NCBI GenBank assembly: GCA_028686145.1
Contig: JAQUCQ010000044.1
Span: forward strand, 1 to 14,340
Direction of reading: 5' to 3'
Origin: Desulfuromonadaceae bacterium
Lineage (GTDB): Bacteria; Desulfobacterota; Desulfuromonadia; Geobacterales; Pseudopelobacteraceae
Length of the DNA: 14,340 nucleotides
This document shows positions 1 to 6,880 of this stretch, one piece after another. Each line of letters opens with the position of its first letter. The stretch's first letter is position 1. A program made the position numbers and the translations under genes. A model generated the notes under the pieces. That model made no database searches and was not told the origin of the DNA. It saw only the letters and a program-made list of their open reading frames with translations.

Positions 1-783
1 CTCCTCTACGACGGCAATTACCTCTGTCACCGGCTCCACAGGAGCATTATCCACAACCACTCCGCCTGCTTCATCAACACCAGTCTATCTGGGGACCGTA
101 AGTCTGCCATCGGATGCTTTGACCAAGGTGATGTAAAACCGGCAGACACAACCCGTACGACTCAACAACCTACTGAATCAGCAGTTGCCGAACCAACTGA
201 ATCTCCTGCAGAAAAAACGTTGGTTTCTGAAACAAAAAAATCAAAGGAAACTGTAATTACGTCCTACAAAGGAACTCTCGATAACTTTCGTGCTTATCAG
301 GGTGCAAAAACTCCTGATATTTTTATTGCACTTTTTAAGAAAGAAATTGCACCAAATATTCATCAGAAACCTGCCATTGCACTGAGTGATGGCAAGACCC
401 TGCTGAAAATTGTGGTAAAATTTAAGAGCAACAACGATAAATCACCAAATTTTGCTCTGAACGGGGCCAAGCTGGTATCAGTCCATAAGGATGACACATC
501 TTTGACGTGGATAATTGAAGCCCTGCCACAGGCAGGCGTAATGCAGGCTGACCTGACAATTCTGACTGATACCGATATTATTACATACCCTCTCACTCTG
601 GCTCCACCCATCAGTGGTTTTTCACCTTCTAAAACGAATTTTATAACATTCACAAAGAATAACGGGCCAGCAAACCTAAAAAATGACCTCAACAACGATG
701 GTAAACTTGATTATCTGGATGACTATATCTATACCGCAAATTATTTAGTCAGGAAGGAGGCTGCCGTCAATACAAAGAAATAG
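1..783 (+). CDS. Hypothetical protein, dockerin-like C-terminus (partial, left edge)
   Basis: The frame is open from base 1 to a TAG at 781-783, and its beginning lies outside the window. Only the part after about position 137 looks like real protein: a Pro/Thr/Glu/Ser linker with two PTES repeats, then a predicted beta-rich domain of about 110 residues (roughly 280-610), then a single EF-hand/dockerin-type calcium loop, DLNNDGKLDYLDD, at about 685-723. Such loops occur in secreted or cell-surface proteins of Geobacter relatives, where they bind calcium and may mediate protein contacts; this role is inferred. No signal peptide can be judged because the N-terminus is absent. The first in-frame start codon in the credible part is a TTG at 220 with no clear ribosome binding site, and the linker before it also reads as coding, so a start there is unlikely. 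Bases 1-130 translate more convincingly in another frame (see the 2-136 entry), suggesting a frameshift. The domain is confident as coding; the function is unknown. Confidence 0.6.
   Translation, partial: LLYDGNYLCHRLHRSIIHNHSACFINTSLSGDRKSAIGCFDQGDVKPADTTRTTQQPTESAVAEPTESPAEKTLVSETKKSKETVITSYKGTLDNFRAYQGAKTPDIFIALFKKEIAPNIHQKPAIALSDGKTLLKIVVKFKSNNDKSPNFALNGAKLVSVHKDDTSLTWIIEALPQAGVMQADLTILTDTDIITYPLTLAPPISGFSPSKTNFITFTKNNGPANLKNDLNNDGKLDYLDDYIYTANYLVRKEAAVNTKK
2..136 (+). CDS. Ser/Thr-rich protein fragment in the second frame, possible upstream half of a frameshifted gene
   Basis: The second reading frame is open from the edge to a TAA at 134-136. It gives a Ser/Thr/Pro-rich sequence ending in GTVSLPSDALTKVM. 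That is typical of an extracellular linker and more protein-like than the overlapping first frame, which here is rich in His and Cys. The following credible coding sequence (PTES linker and dockerin-like domain) is in the first frame. The two could be one protein broken by a one-base frameshift between about 95 and 136, or the tail of a separate gene. I see no slippery heptamer in register that would argue for programmed frameshifting. A sequencing error cannot be excluded. Confidence 0.35.
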   Translation, partial: SSTTAITSVTGSTGALSTTTPPASSTPVYLGTVSLPSDALTKVM

Positions 784-796
784 CAGGTGGTTGCGT

Positions 797-945
797 CAAG
801 TATAACGAGTATCGTACTTGAGGAAGTGAGGCGGTAACCATGGCAAGCCATTCCGCTGATCTGCAAACTGAAGACCTATGGTCAGCTTAAAGCGTTAGCT
901 GCTTTCGATTGTTAGAAGGACGAAAGAGCATCGCGGTATTACGCT
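797..945. other. Gene-free segment of four consecutive hairpins, possible structured RNA
   Basis: Between the dockerin-like gene and the methyltransferase stop codon lie four inverted repeats in a row, read on the plus strand. One is 797-801/816-820 with an inner 805-808/812-815 around a GTA loop. The second is 831-834/853-856 enclosing 840-843/848-851 with a CAAG tetraloop. The third is 873-876/880-883 with a TAT loop. The fourth is 891-895/941-945 enclosing 900-907/921-930 with a two-base bulge. None ends in a T-run, so they do not look like simple terminators. The last overlaps the final codons of the methyltransferase gene. It could be a remnant of a group II intron or another structured RNA; I cannot identify it. 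Confidence 0.3.
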
Positions 946-1859
946 GAAGGTCTCCGCGTGAACAAATAGACTACAGCATCAATTTCGGGCGGCAGCACGA
1001 GCTGGCTCAGGGCAGCGTCTTCCTGCATGGCAAAAAACTGTTGTTCCCTATAGGCATCCCAGTTACCTGCTGCATGTTGATGACGGCTGGTAATAAGAAT
1101 ATATAGTTGAACACTTCGTGTTCTGAAAACCTGTCGTTCGAAACCATTGCGGGCAGGTGGCCACGAGCATATCACAACCTCCGATGAATACAGGCTTAAA
1201 GCAGCTTTTGCATCGTTTTTGACAACCCATTCTGGATAGGAAACGGAATGCTGCCAACTGTAATCATCCGTTGCCGTCACCTGAACTCCCCGCTGTTTCA
1301 GAAAACGCGACAGCGTCCCGTCCCCGGCTGCAATTTCAAGACAGTGGCGATTTCCGATTATCCTTGAAAGCTCCACTATCAGCTGAAGAGAATAAAAACA
1401 ATAAATACCTTTGGGCTGTACGAGTGGCATCAGGTAGCGTTTTTGCCGGATTAGCGGCCATATCAGCCGAAACCAAAACAAAGAAGCCGGCTTACGCTCC
1501 AGATTATGAGAAAACAGCAGTTTCTGGGCAATAAAGCCGTTAAGTAGATTAAACCGCACTTTGCCGCTTTCAACACCCGATGCTACTGATACACAGTGCT
1601 GTTTGACGGCAGCATGTGCCATCTGATAGCGTACCATCTCCCGCACCGGCAATGTCCCCGTCTTTTTTGCCGAAACCGATCCCTGATAAGACTTCTGCTT
1701 TAGGTATGAAACCACCTCATCGGGGTTACCATGTTCAAGCACTTCTGCCAACTGATGTTGGACTGTTTCCCATTCTTCGGGATAAGCGGCGCATAGTTCC
1801 GACAGTTTTGGAGATGTTTGCAACCATGCGACTATTTTCTCAGGATCATTTGATTTCAT
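939..1859 (-). CDS. Class I SAM-dependent methyltransferase, substrate unknown
   Basis: This 306-residue protein carries the S-adenosylmethionine binding glycine-rich motif I, LEIAAGDGT, at residues 174-182. An acidic ATDD follows at 196-199, where the ribose-binding residue of class I methyltransferases normally sits, and there is an SWPP motif at 232-235 in the usual motif IV region. Residues 1-110 form a helical, charged N-terminal part with no recognised domain. There is no signal peptide or clear membrane segment; the hydrophobic stretch around 127-147 is interrupted by Arg and Lys. The ATG is preceded by AGGG 8 nt upstream and by AGGAG 15 nt upstream. It is a single gene, transcribed on its own after the tRNA-Pro terminator and converging on the dockerin-like gene, so context does not point to a substrate. 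The SWPP motif only loosely resembles the DPPY/NPPY of nucleic acid amino-methyltransferases, and I do not assign that function. Confidence 0.75.
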   Translation of the reverse strand: MKSNDPEKIVAWLQTSPKLSELCAAYPEEWETVQHQLAEVLEHGNPDEVVSYLKQKSYQGSVSAKKTGTLPVREMVRYQMAHAAVKQHCVSVASGVESGKVRFNLLNGFIAQKLLFSHNLERKPASLFWFRLIWPLIRQKRYLMPLVQPKGIYCFYSLQLIVELSRIIGNRHCLEIAAGDGTLSRFLKQRGVQVTATDDYSWQHSVSYPEWVVKNDAKAALSLYSSEVVICSWPPARNGFERQVFRTRSVQLYILITSRHQHAAGNWDAYREQQFFAMQEDAALSQLVLPPEIDAVVYLFTRRPSA

Positions 1860-1887
1860 ACTCGCGGCCCTAAACTCCTAAAGTAAG

Positions 1888-1910
1888 ACTTACCATATGC
1901 TCACTTACCA
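1888..1910. repeat. Two 8-bp direct repeats upstream of the methyltransferase gene
   Basis: The octamer ACTTACCA occurs at 1888-1895 and again at 1903-1910, 15 bp apart start to start, that is 29-51 bp upstream of the methyltransferase ATG. The spacing and location would suit a regulator binding site, but two short repeats may also be chance. The rest of 1860-1989 shows an AT-rich stretch (TATAAA-like, minus strand, near 1950) with no convincing -35 element. Confidence 0.25.
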
Positions 1911-1989
1911 ATGTCTAGGCTGGTGATGGGAGTCTTTTGTATTCATTTTATAAAACATGACTATTCATCAGTTTGTTACCCATAACTAA

Positions 1990-2024
1990 AACAGGGACTC
2001 AACCATTTCGGCTAAGTCCCTGTT
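1990..2024 (-). terminator. Rho-independent terminator after tRNA-Pro
   Basis: A perfect 10-bp inverted repeat (1990-1999 with 2015-2024, 15-nt loop) starts just downstream of the tRNA-Pro CCA on the minus strand and runs into a short T-tract (GTTTTAG). It closes the merR/tRNA-Pro transcript and separates the conserved translation cluster from the accessory left part. Confidence 0.8.
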
Positions 2025-2029
2025 ATTTA

Positions 2030-2106
2030 TGGTCGGTGCGACAAGATTTGAACTTGCGACCACTAGACCCCCAGTCTAGTGCGCTACCAGGCTGCGCTAC
2101 GCACCG
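2030..2106 (-). tRNA. tRNA-Pro (anticodon GGG)
   Basis: The minus strand folds into a full cloverleaf. The acceptor stem is CGGTGCG paired with CGCACCG, the D stem is GCGC/GCGC, and the anticodon stem CTAGA/TCTAG carries loop CTGGGGG, which places GGG at positions 34-36. The T-loop is TTCAAAT. Discriminator A and CCA are encoded. The gene starts 11 nt after the merR stop codon, so it is probably co-transcribed with ihfA and merR. A tRNA-Pro at the end of a pheST-ihfA-merR block is also seen in other Proteobacteria such as Pseudomonas. Confidence 0.95.
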
Positions 2107-2117
2107 ATAAAACTATT

Positions 2118-2471
2118 CTACAGTAAATCTCGTAATACCTTCAGCTCATCCCGAACTGTTTTCAAGACCTCACTACATTCTAAAGAAGCTCCATTTTCAA
2201 GAAGGTCTTCCGTTTTAACCAGCTTACCTTTTGAAGTGATACGCTTCTTAACACCCTCAATTGTAAATTTTTCTTCGTACAAGAGGCGCTTGACCTGCAT
2301 AACAAGGTCAACTTCGTTTTTTGAATATAACCGTTGGCCAGAGTTGCTTTTTACTGGTTTCAGAAAAGAGAATTCAGACTCCCAAAAGCGTAAGACAGAG
2401 GTTTTAACACCGGCTACTTCAGCTACTTCACCAATTTTATAGTATATTTTTTCAGTCAAGGTTGAAGCCAT
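2118..2471 (-). CDS. Small MerR-family transcriptional regulator
   Basis: The 117-residue protein has an N-terminal MerR winged helix-turn-helix at about residues 10-76. It begins YYKIGEVAEVAGV and continues through LRFWE and the wing signature SGQRLYS, followed by KNEVDLVMQVKRLL. The C-terminal 35 residues are a short helical, probably dimerising, tail. It lacks the long effector domain and the Cys residues of metal-sensing MerR proteins, so the inducer, if any, is unknown. It lies 23 nt downstream of ihfA and 11 nt upstream of tRNA-Pro. This MerR/ihfA pairing downstream of pheT is conserved in several proteobacterial groups, but the regulator's targets are not established from sequence. The ribosome binding site is weak, which fits translation following ihfA in the same transcript. 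Confidence 0.85.
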   Translation of the reverse strand: MASTLTEKIYYKIGEVAEVAGVKTSVLRFWESEFSFLKPVKSNSGQRLYSKNEVDLVMQVKRLLYEEKFTIEGVKKRITSKGKLVKTEDLLENGASLECSEVLKTVRDELKVLRDLL

Positions 2472-2494
2472 AAGGTTTAAACCGACACTGCAAT

Positions 2495-2779
2495 CTATTT
2501 GATTTCAGCGTTTATTGCATTTTTAAGAACCTGACTTGGCTTAAATGTCAGAATTCTGCGAGCATTGATTGTTATTGTTTCGCCAGTCTGCGGATTCCGT
2601 CCGCGACGATCAGCTTTTTGTTTTACAACAAAATTGCCAAATCCGGCAATCTTGATTTTTTCTCCGGATTCTAATGTTAACTTTAGAAGTCCAAAGACAG
2701 TTTCTACCATTTCAGCTGATTCTTTTTTTGAAAAACCGATTTTCTGATGAATACGTTCAACGATGTCTGCTTTTGTCAT
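2495..2779 (-). CDS. ihfA: Integration host factor alpha subunit
   Basis: This 94-residue DNA-bending protein of the HU/IHF family has the usual order: an N-terminal helical dimerisation part (MTKADIVERIHQKIGFSKKE), the core signature GEKIKIAGFGNF, and the beta-arm with RNPQTGE, whose proline intercalates into DNA. E. coli IhfA has 99 residues. IHF is a heterodimer with IhfB (encoded elsewhere) that makes sharp bends in DNA for recombination, replication and sigma-54 promoter activation. Assignment as alpha rather than HU or beta rests mainly on its place directly after pheT. The start is supported by GAGG 6 nt upstream. The 83-nt gap to pheT contains a credible promoter (2828-2856), so it may be transcribed both with pheST and alone. 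Confidence 0.92.
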   Translation of the reverse strand: MTKADIVERIHQKIGFSKKESAEMVETVFGLLKLTLESGEKIKIAGFGNFVVKQKADRRGRNPQTGETITINARRILTFKPSQVLKNAINAEIK

Positions 2780-2827
2780 AGTTACCTCAATCTTTATCGG
2801 TTAATGCACTGAATCAAAAGGAGAAAT

Positions 2828-2856
2828 TTTATAACACAGGGGCATCTATTACGCAA
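2828..2856 (-). promoter_or_regulatory. Candidate sigma-70 promoter of ihfA
   Basis: On the minus strand a TTGCGT (2851-2856) and a TATAAA (2828-2833) are separated by exactly 17 nt, in the otherwise gene-free gap between pheT and ihfA. The -10 box matches the consensus well (5 of 6), the -35 box only in its TTG. It would give ihfA-merR-tRNA-Pro an independent transcript. No mapping data are available. Confidence 0.4.
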
Positions 2857-2862
2857 TAAATT

Positions 2863-5271
2863 TTATCGCACCGCTACCTGTAATTTATTTATCAGATTTT
2901 CAACTATTTTATTATGAAGCATAGCGATCTCATCTTCGGCTAATGTACGCTCAAAGGACCTGTATTTAATGCGTACTGCAATACTTTTATGCCCATCAGG
3001 AACACCATTGCCGCGATAGACATCAAAGATCTGAACATTTTCAATTTCTTTTGATTTTTCAGCTCTGATACACTCAACGATCTTGACGGCAGCAAGTTCT
3101 TCCGGAACCAGCATGGCAATATCACGACTGCTGTCAGGGAAACGAGAAGGAGCAATGATCGTTTTTTTGGTTCTGGAAAGCTTCACTATTTTTTCAACAT
3201 TGAGCTCAAAGCAATATACTGGCTTTTCAATTTGAAAGTTTTTTTGTACCGAGGGGTGGATTTCCCCAACCGAACCGATATATTCACGACCGGCATAAAT
3301 CCGACTCGACTTCCCTGGATGAAAATAAGATTCCGGATCTTCCGTTTTCCATGACACTCCTCCGATGTCCAGGGCATCTAGGATTGTTTCAATAAGTCCC
3401 TTTGCATCATAAAAATCAACCAGCTCATTGGGACGACTCCATCCGTCTCCATCCCGCGATCCCGTGATAGCTCCTACGAGGCACAGTGGTTCTTGTGGCA
3501 TATTCTCCGCCTCGCCAGGAAGGTAGACGCGCCTCATTTCAAAGAGCTTGAGATCTAGTGAGCGGTAATTAATATTTCTTGCAATGGTTTCCAGAAGCCC
3601 GGGCAATAAGGTAGTACGCATTACCGACTGTTCATCAACTAATGGGTTGACCAGCTTGATAGCAAGGTGTCGCGGATCATTATCTGCCAGCAGCAGCTTG
3701 CAAGCAGCGTCAGGAGCGGTAAAACTGAAGTTGATAATTTCAGTCATTCCATTATTTACCAGAAGATCTCGTATCTGTTTTTCAATTTCCTGATGACGCG
3801 TTGCTCTATCTGAGACAACTCTTGCATGCGGCATGGTTGCAGGAATCTTATCATAACCGTTCAAACGGGCTATTTCTTCAATCAGGTCAATTTCACGCTC
3901 TATATCTATACGATAGTGCGGTGGCACTACCAACACTGAACCATCGGCACCCGGAGAAATCCGGCACTCCAATCGAGTCAGAATGTCTATAATAACATCC
4001 CTCTCCAGGTCAATCCCGATAAGTTTATTTGCTTTTTCGGGTCGAAACGTGATTGCTGCACGATCTTTTTTATCCGAATATATATCAATAACTCCTTGAG
4101 CTAAAACACCACCAGCCAGCTCGACAATCAAACCAGCCGCCCTGTCAAGCGCACGGACTACATTATCGATATCTATGCCCCGCTCAAAACGATGTGAAGA
4201 TTCAGTATGCAGACCTACTTTTTTACTGGTTTTACGAATTGTGGCCGGTTTAAAAAAAGCACTCTCAAGGAGAATTGAAGTTGTCGTATTTTCAATTTCA
4301 GAATTCAATCCGCCCATAATGCCGGCCAGAGCGACAGGTCGCTCTGCATCGCAGATAACAAGATCAGTTGATGTCAATATGCGAAGTTGATTGTCAAGAG
4401 TTGTAAACGGCTCTCTCTCTTGTGCAGTACGCACAACAATCCGGTGTCCTGCAAGCCGGTCACAATCGAAAGCATGCAGTGGTTGCCCTAACTCCATCAT
4501 GACCAGATTCGTAATATCAACAACATTATTGATAGATCGTATACCGATAGCGTTGAGACGTTTTACCAGCCATTCCGGTGAAGGGGCAATCGTGCAACCG
4601 GACAGATATCGGGCAGCATAACGCGGGCAGTTATCAGTATCCTCTACCGTAACTCTGATTATCGACTCAACCTTCTGAGTTCCTTCCACCACTGGGGAAC
4701 AAGGATATTTCAGTGCCAGACCGAGTTTGGCGGCAATATCACGCGCAATCCCGATCGCACTCAAACAGTCCGAGCGGTTGGGAGTCAGGCCAATCTCAAA
4801 TAAAGTGTCCTTAAGTCCAAGAGCGGTAAAAACCGGGGTTCCGAGTGGTGCGCATTGTGGAGGTAGAATTATTATACCGGCGCTCTCTTCAGCCAAACCC
4901 AACTCCTTTTCAGAACAGAGCATTCCGCATGACTCTTCGCCGCGTATTTTTGATTTTTTTATTTTAAAATCACCGGGCAGCACCGACCCGATCTGGGCTA
5001 ACGCAACGGTGTCCCCCTGCTTGAAGTTCTGGGCTCCGCACACTATATCGAGAATTTCTGTCCCATTATTCACCCGACATAACGAAAGTTTATCGGCATT
5101 GGGGTGCTGTCGTTTCTCTTCAACCAGCGCCACGACAATACTATCCATTCCTTCGCCAAGCTTTTCCATTGACTCTACTTCGAGCCCAAGCATGGTTAAC
5201 AACGCTGCAAGTTCTTCAGGAGTTTCCTGAAAATCGACAAATTCTTTTAGCCAGTTGTACGTAATATTCAT
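2863..5271 (-). CDS. pheT: Phenylalanyl-tRNA synthetase beta subunit
   Basis: The 802-residue protein is close to the 795 residues of E. coli PheT. The N-terminal OB-fold tRNA-binding (EMAP-like) domain covers about residues 40-150, with ADKLSLCRV and the IRGEESCGMLCSEKELGL signature. The B3/B4 editing region follows (HAFDCDRL), then a catalytic-like core with SSHRFERGID, the B5 domain, and a C-terminal ferredoxin-fold anticodon-binding domain (PSRFPDSSRDIAMLVPEE). With PheS it forms the alpha2-beta2 enzyme that charges tRNA-Phe; beta supplies editing of mischarged Tyr and tRNA anticodon contacts. It starts 27 nt after the pheS stop codon, with only a weak GGTG as ribosome binding site, suggesting coupling to pheS. 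No frame disruption is seen. Confidence 0.97.
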   Translation of the reverse strand: MNITYNWLKEFVDFQETPEELAALLTMLGLEVESMEKLGEGMDSIVVALVEEKRQHPNADKLSLCRVNNGTEILDIVCGAQNFKQGDTVALAQIGSVLPGDFKIKKSKIRGEESCGMLCSEKELGLAEESAGIIILPPQCAPLGTPVFTALGLKDTLFEIGLTPNRSDCLSAIGIARDIAAKLGLALKYPCSPVVEGTQKVESIIRVTVEDTDNCPRYAARYLSGCTIAPSPEWLVKRLNAIGIRSINNVVDITNLVMMELGQPLHAFDCDRLAGHRIVVRTAQEREPFTTLDNQLRILTSTDLVICDAERPVALAGIMGGLNSEIENTTTSILLESAFFKPATIRKTSKKVGLHTESSHRFERGIDIDNVVRALDRAAGLIVELAGGVLAQGVIDIYSDKKDRAAITFRPEKANKLIGIDLERDVIIDILTRLECRISPGADGSVLVVPPHYRIDIEREIDLIEEIARLNGYDKIPATMPHARVVSDRATRHQEIEKQIRDLLVNNGMTEIINFSFTAPDAACKLLLADNDPRHLAIKLVNPLVDEQSVMRTTLLPGLLETIARNINYRSLDLKLFEMRRVYLPGEAENMPQEPLCLVGAITGSRDGDGWSRPNELVDFYDAKGLIETILDALDIGGVSWKTEDPESYFHPGKSSRIYAGREYIGSVGEIHPSVQKNFQIEKPVYCFELNVEKIVKLSRTKKTIIAPSRFPDSSRDIAMLVPEELAAVKIVECIRAEKSKEIENVQIFDVYRGNGVPDGHKSIAVRIKYRSFERTLAEDEIAMLHNKIVENLINKLQVAVR

Positions 5272-5298
5272 ATCAATGCACCATAATATATAGTGGAA

Positions 5299-6315
5299 TT
5301 AGAACTGCCGCAGAAAGCGGACATCATTTTCGAACAGGAGGCGCATGTCTGAAATGCCATACTTAAGCATTGCAATACGTTCGATCCCCATTCCAAAGGC
5401 AAAGCCGGATATATTTTCAGCATCATACTGAACGTGGCGATAAACTTCCGGATCAACCATGCCTGCACCCAGAATCTCGAGCCAGCCGCTATTTTTACAA
5501 ACCCGGCATCCCTTGCCGCCACAAATAACACAGGCAATATCCACTTCGGCCGATGGCTCCGTAAAGGGAAAATAACTGGGGCGAAGCCGCACACCGGTTT
5601 TTTGCCCAAAAAGTTGGTTGGTGAACACGGTAAGAATGCCTTTCAGGTCGCCAAATGTTACATCAGAATCGACCATTAGACCTTCAATCTGATGAAACAT
5701 CGGGGAGTGTGTCGCATCTGAATCGCATCTATAGACAGTCCCAGGTGCGATAATGCGTACCGGAGGCTTTTGCTTGAGCATAGTACGAATTTGCACCGGA
5801 GAGGTATGAGTCCGCAGCAACAGGTTGTTTTCAACAAAAAAGGTATCCTGCATATCACGGGCAGGATGTTCAGGTGGGAAATTGAGTGCTTCAAAATTGT
5901 ACCAGTCATGTTCAATCTCAGGCCCTTCTGCAACCGCAAAACCGAGCCCTGCAAAAATAGAGCAGATCTCTTCAATAACCAGCGAGACAGGGTGCTTAGA
6001 ACCCTTGACCGGGCGACGACCAGGAAGAGAAGTATCAATGCGCTCTGATTGAAGGCGAGTTGCAATAACCTCTTCCTGTGCAGATTTAATTGCTGCGCCA
6101 AGAGACGATTCAATTTCATCACGTACTGAATTAACCATCTGCCCGACTATTGGACGTTCTGCAGCCGATAAAGAACCAAGCCCTTTCATCAGAGCGGTTA
6201 ATTCGCCTTTGCGCCCAAGCACACTGATACGTATTTCCTGAAGTTGCTCCACTGAGGACGCGGCGGCAATGGCCTGCAAGGCGCCGTTTCTCAATTGCTC
6301 AAGTTGTTCCCGCAT
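5299..6315 (-). CDS. pheS: Phenylalanyl-tRNA synthetase alpha subunit
   Basis: This 338-residue catalytic subunit has the family layout: an N-terminal coiled-coil (residues 1-85) that grips tRNA, then the class II synthetase core from about 107. The core contains HPARDMQDTFF (150-160), motif 2 around residues 188-212 (GTVYRCDSDATHSPMFHQIEG) and motif 3 FGMGIERIAML (307-317). Four cysteines at 262, 265, 270 and 273 form the CxxC-x4-CxxC knuckle seen in many bacterial PheS proteins. It activates phenylalanine with ATP and transfers it to tRNA-Phe together with PheT. The ATG has GAAGG 9 nt upstream. A strong hairpin with a T-run lies between rplT and this gene, so its expression needs readthrough, attenuation control or a promoter overlapping that hairpin. 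Confidence 0.97.
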   Translation of the reverse strand: MREQLEQLRNGALQAIAAASSVEQLQEIRISVLGRKGELTALMKGLGSLSAAERPIVGQMVNSVRDEIESSLGAAIKSAQEEVIATRLQSERIDTSLPGRRPVKGSKHPVSLVIEEICSIFAGLGFAVAEGPEIEHDWYNFEALNFPPEHPARDMQDTFFVENNLLLRTHTSPVQIRTMLKQKPPVRIIAPGTVYRCDSDATHSPMFHQIEGLMVDSDVTFGDLKGILTVFTNQLFGQKTGVRLRPSYFPFTEPSAEVDIACVICGGKGCRVCKNSGWLEILGAGMVDPEVYRHVQYDAENISGFAFGMGIERIAMLKYGISDMRLLFENDVRFLRQF

Positions 6316-6364
6316 AGTTGATTACCTTCGAGACAAAATAGTAGTAACAGCTTATATGCTGTAC

Positions 6365-6398
6365 AAAAAAGGGAACAGGAGCCAGTCCCATTCCCTTT
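6365..6398 (-). terminator. Strong hairpin with T6 between rplT and pheS, terminator or attenuator
   Basis: On the minus strand an AAAGGGAA arm (6391-6398) pairs with TTCCCTTT (6368-6375). The pairing continues inward through TGGGA/TCCTG, with two G-U pairs, to a 5-nt CTGGC loop. This makes 13 bp followed by TTTTTT. It starts 25 nt after the rplT stop codon and ends about 50 nt before pheS. In E. coli the same place holds the pheST attenuator; here no Phe-rich leader peptide with a proper ribosome binding site is seen. Confidence 0.85.
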
Positions 6399-6423
6399 CC
6401 GTAAAAATAAACTTACACAACGC

Positions 6424-6777
6424 CTAGATACCGGCTTTGGCAAGCACTGCAATCTGTGCAAATCCATCCGGATCGGTCACAGCAATGTCAGCCAGAACCT
6501 TGCGATCAATTTGGACATTAGCTTTTTTAAGACCAAAGATGAACTTACTGTACGACAACCCATTAATACGCGATGCCGCATTAATGCGAACAATCCACAG
6601 GCTGCGGAAATCACGCTTTTTGACGCGACGATCGCGGAAGGCATAATTTAAAGCCCGATCAACCGCCTCTGTCGCACTGCGAAACAGCTTGCTACGTGCG
6701 CCACGGTAACCCTTAGCCAGCTTAAGTACCTTGTTACGTCTGCGTCTCGCTTTAAAACCTCTTTTTACACGTGCCAT
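6424..6777 (-). CDS. rplT: 50S ribosomal protein L20
   Basis: The 117-residue protein has the L20 hallmarks: a very basic N-terminal extension (MARVKRGFKARRRRNKVLKLAKGYRG) that penetrates 23S rRNA, followed by the globular domain with RDRRVKKRDFR, LWIVRINAA and NGLSYSKFI. L20 is essential for early assembly of the large subunit, and in E. coli and Bacillus it represses its own operon by binding a leader that mimics its rRNA site. Length matches the family. The ATG is preceded by GGAG 9 nt upstream. It lies 103 nt after rpmI, a rather long gap for this pair, which has a weak GGGGA/TCCCC inverted repeat but no T-run. Confidence 0.97.
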   Translation of the reverse strand: MARVKRGFKARRRRNKVLKLAKGYRGARSKLFRSATEAVDRALNYAFRDRRVKKRDFRSLWIVRINAASRINGLSYSKFIFGLKKANVQIDRKVLADIAVTDPDGFAQIAVLAKAGI

Positions 6778-6880
6778 ACGTCACTACTCCTTCGTTGCTG
6801 AATTGGCCAGATCCACAAGGGGAGACAATTTCCTCATGGTTCGTGGCATTATGCTTCCCCACATAAATGAGAAAATATTG

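Noticed and set aside
363..695. 110-codon minus-strand frame opposite the dockerin-like gene
   Set aside because: The plus-strand frame has the calcium-loop motif and natural composition; the minus frame has no motif and overlaps it fully.
4727..5230. 167-codon open frame on the plus strand inside pheT
   Set aside because: It lies wholly antisense to the N-terminal tRNA-binding region of PheT, which is strongly conserved, and its translation shows no recognisable domain; it is a shadow frame.
6300..6390. Short ATG frame of 30 codons (Phe and Tyr containing) running from the rplT-pheS hairpin into pheS
   Set aside because: Its ATG lies within the terminator stem and has no usable ribosome site; it looks like chance, not a PheM-like leader peptide.
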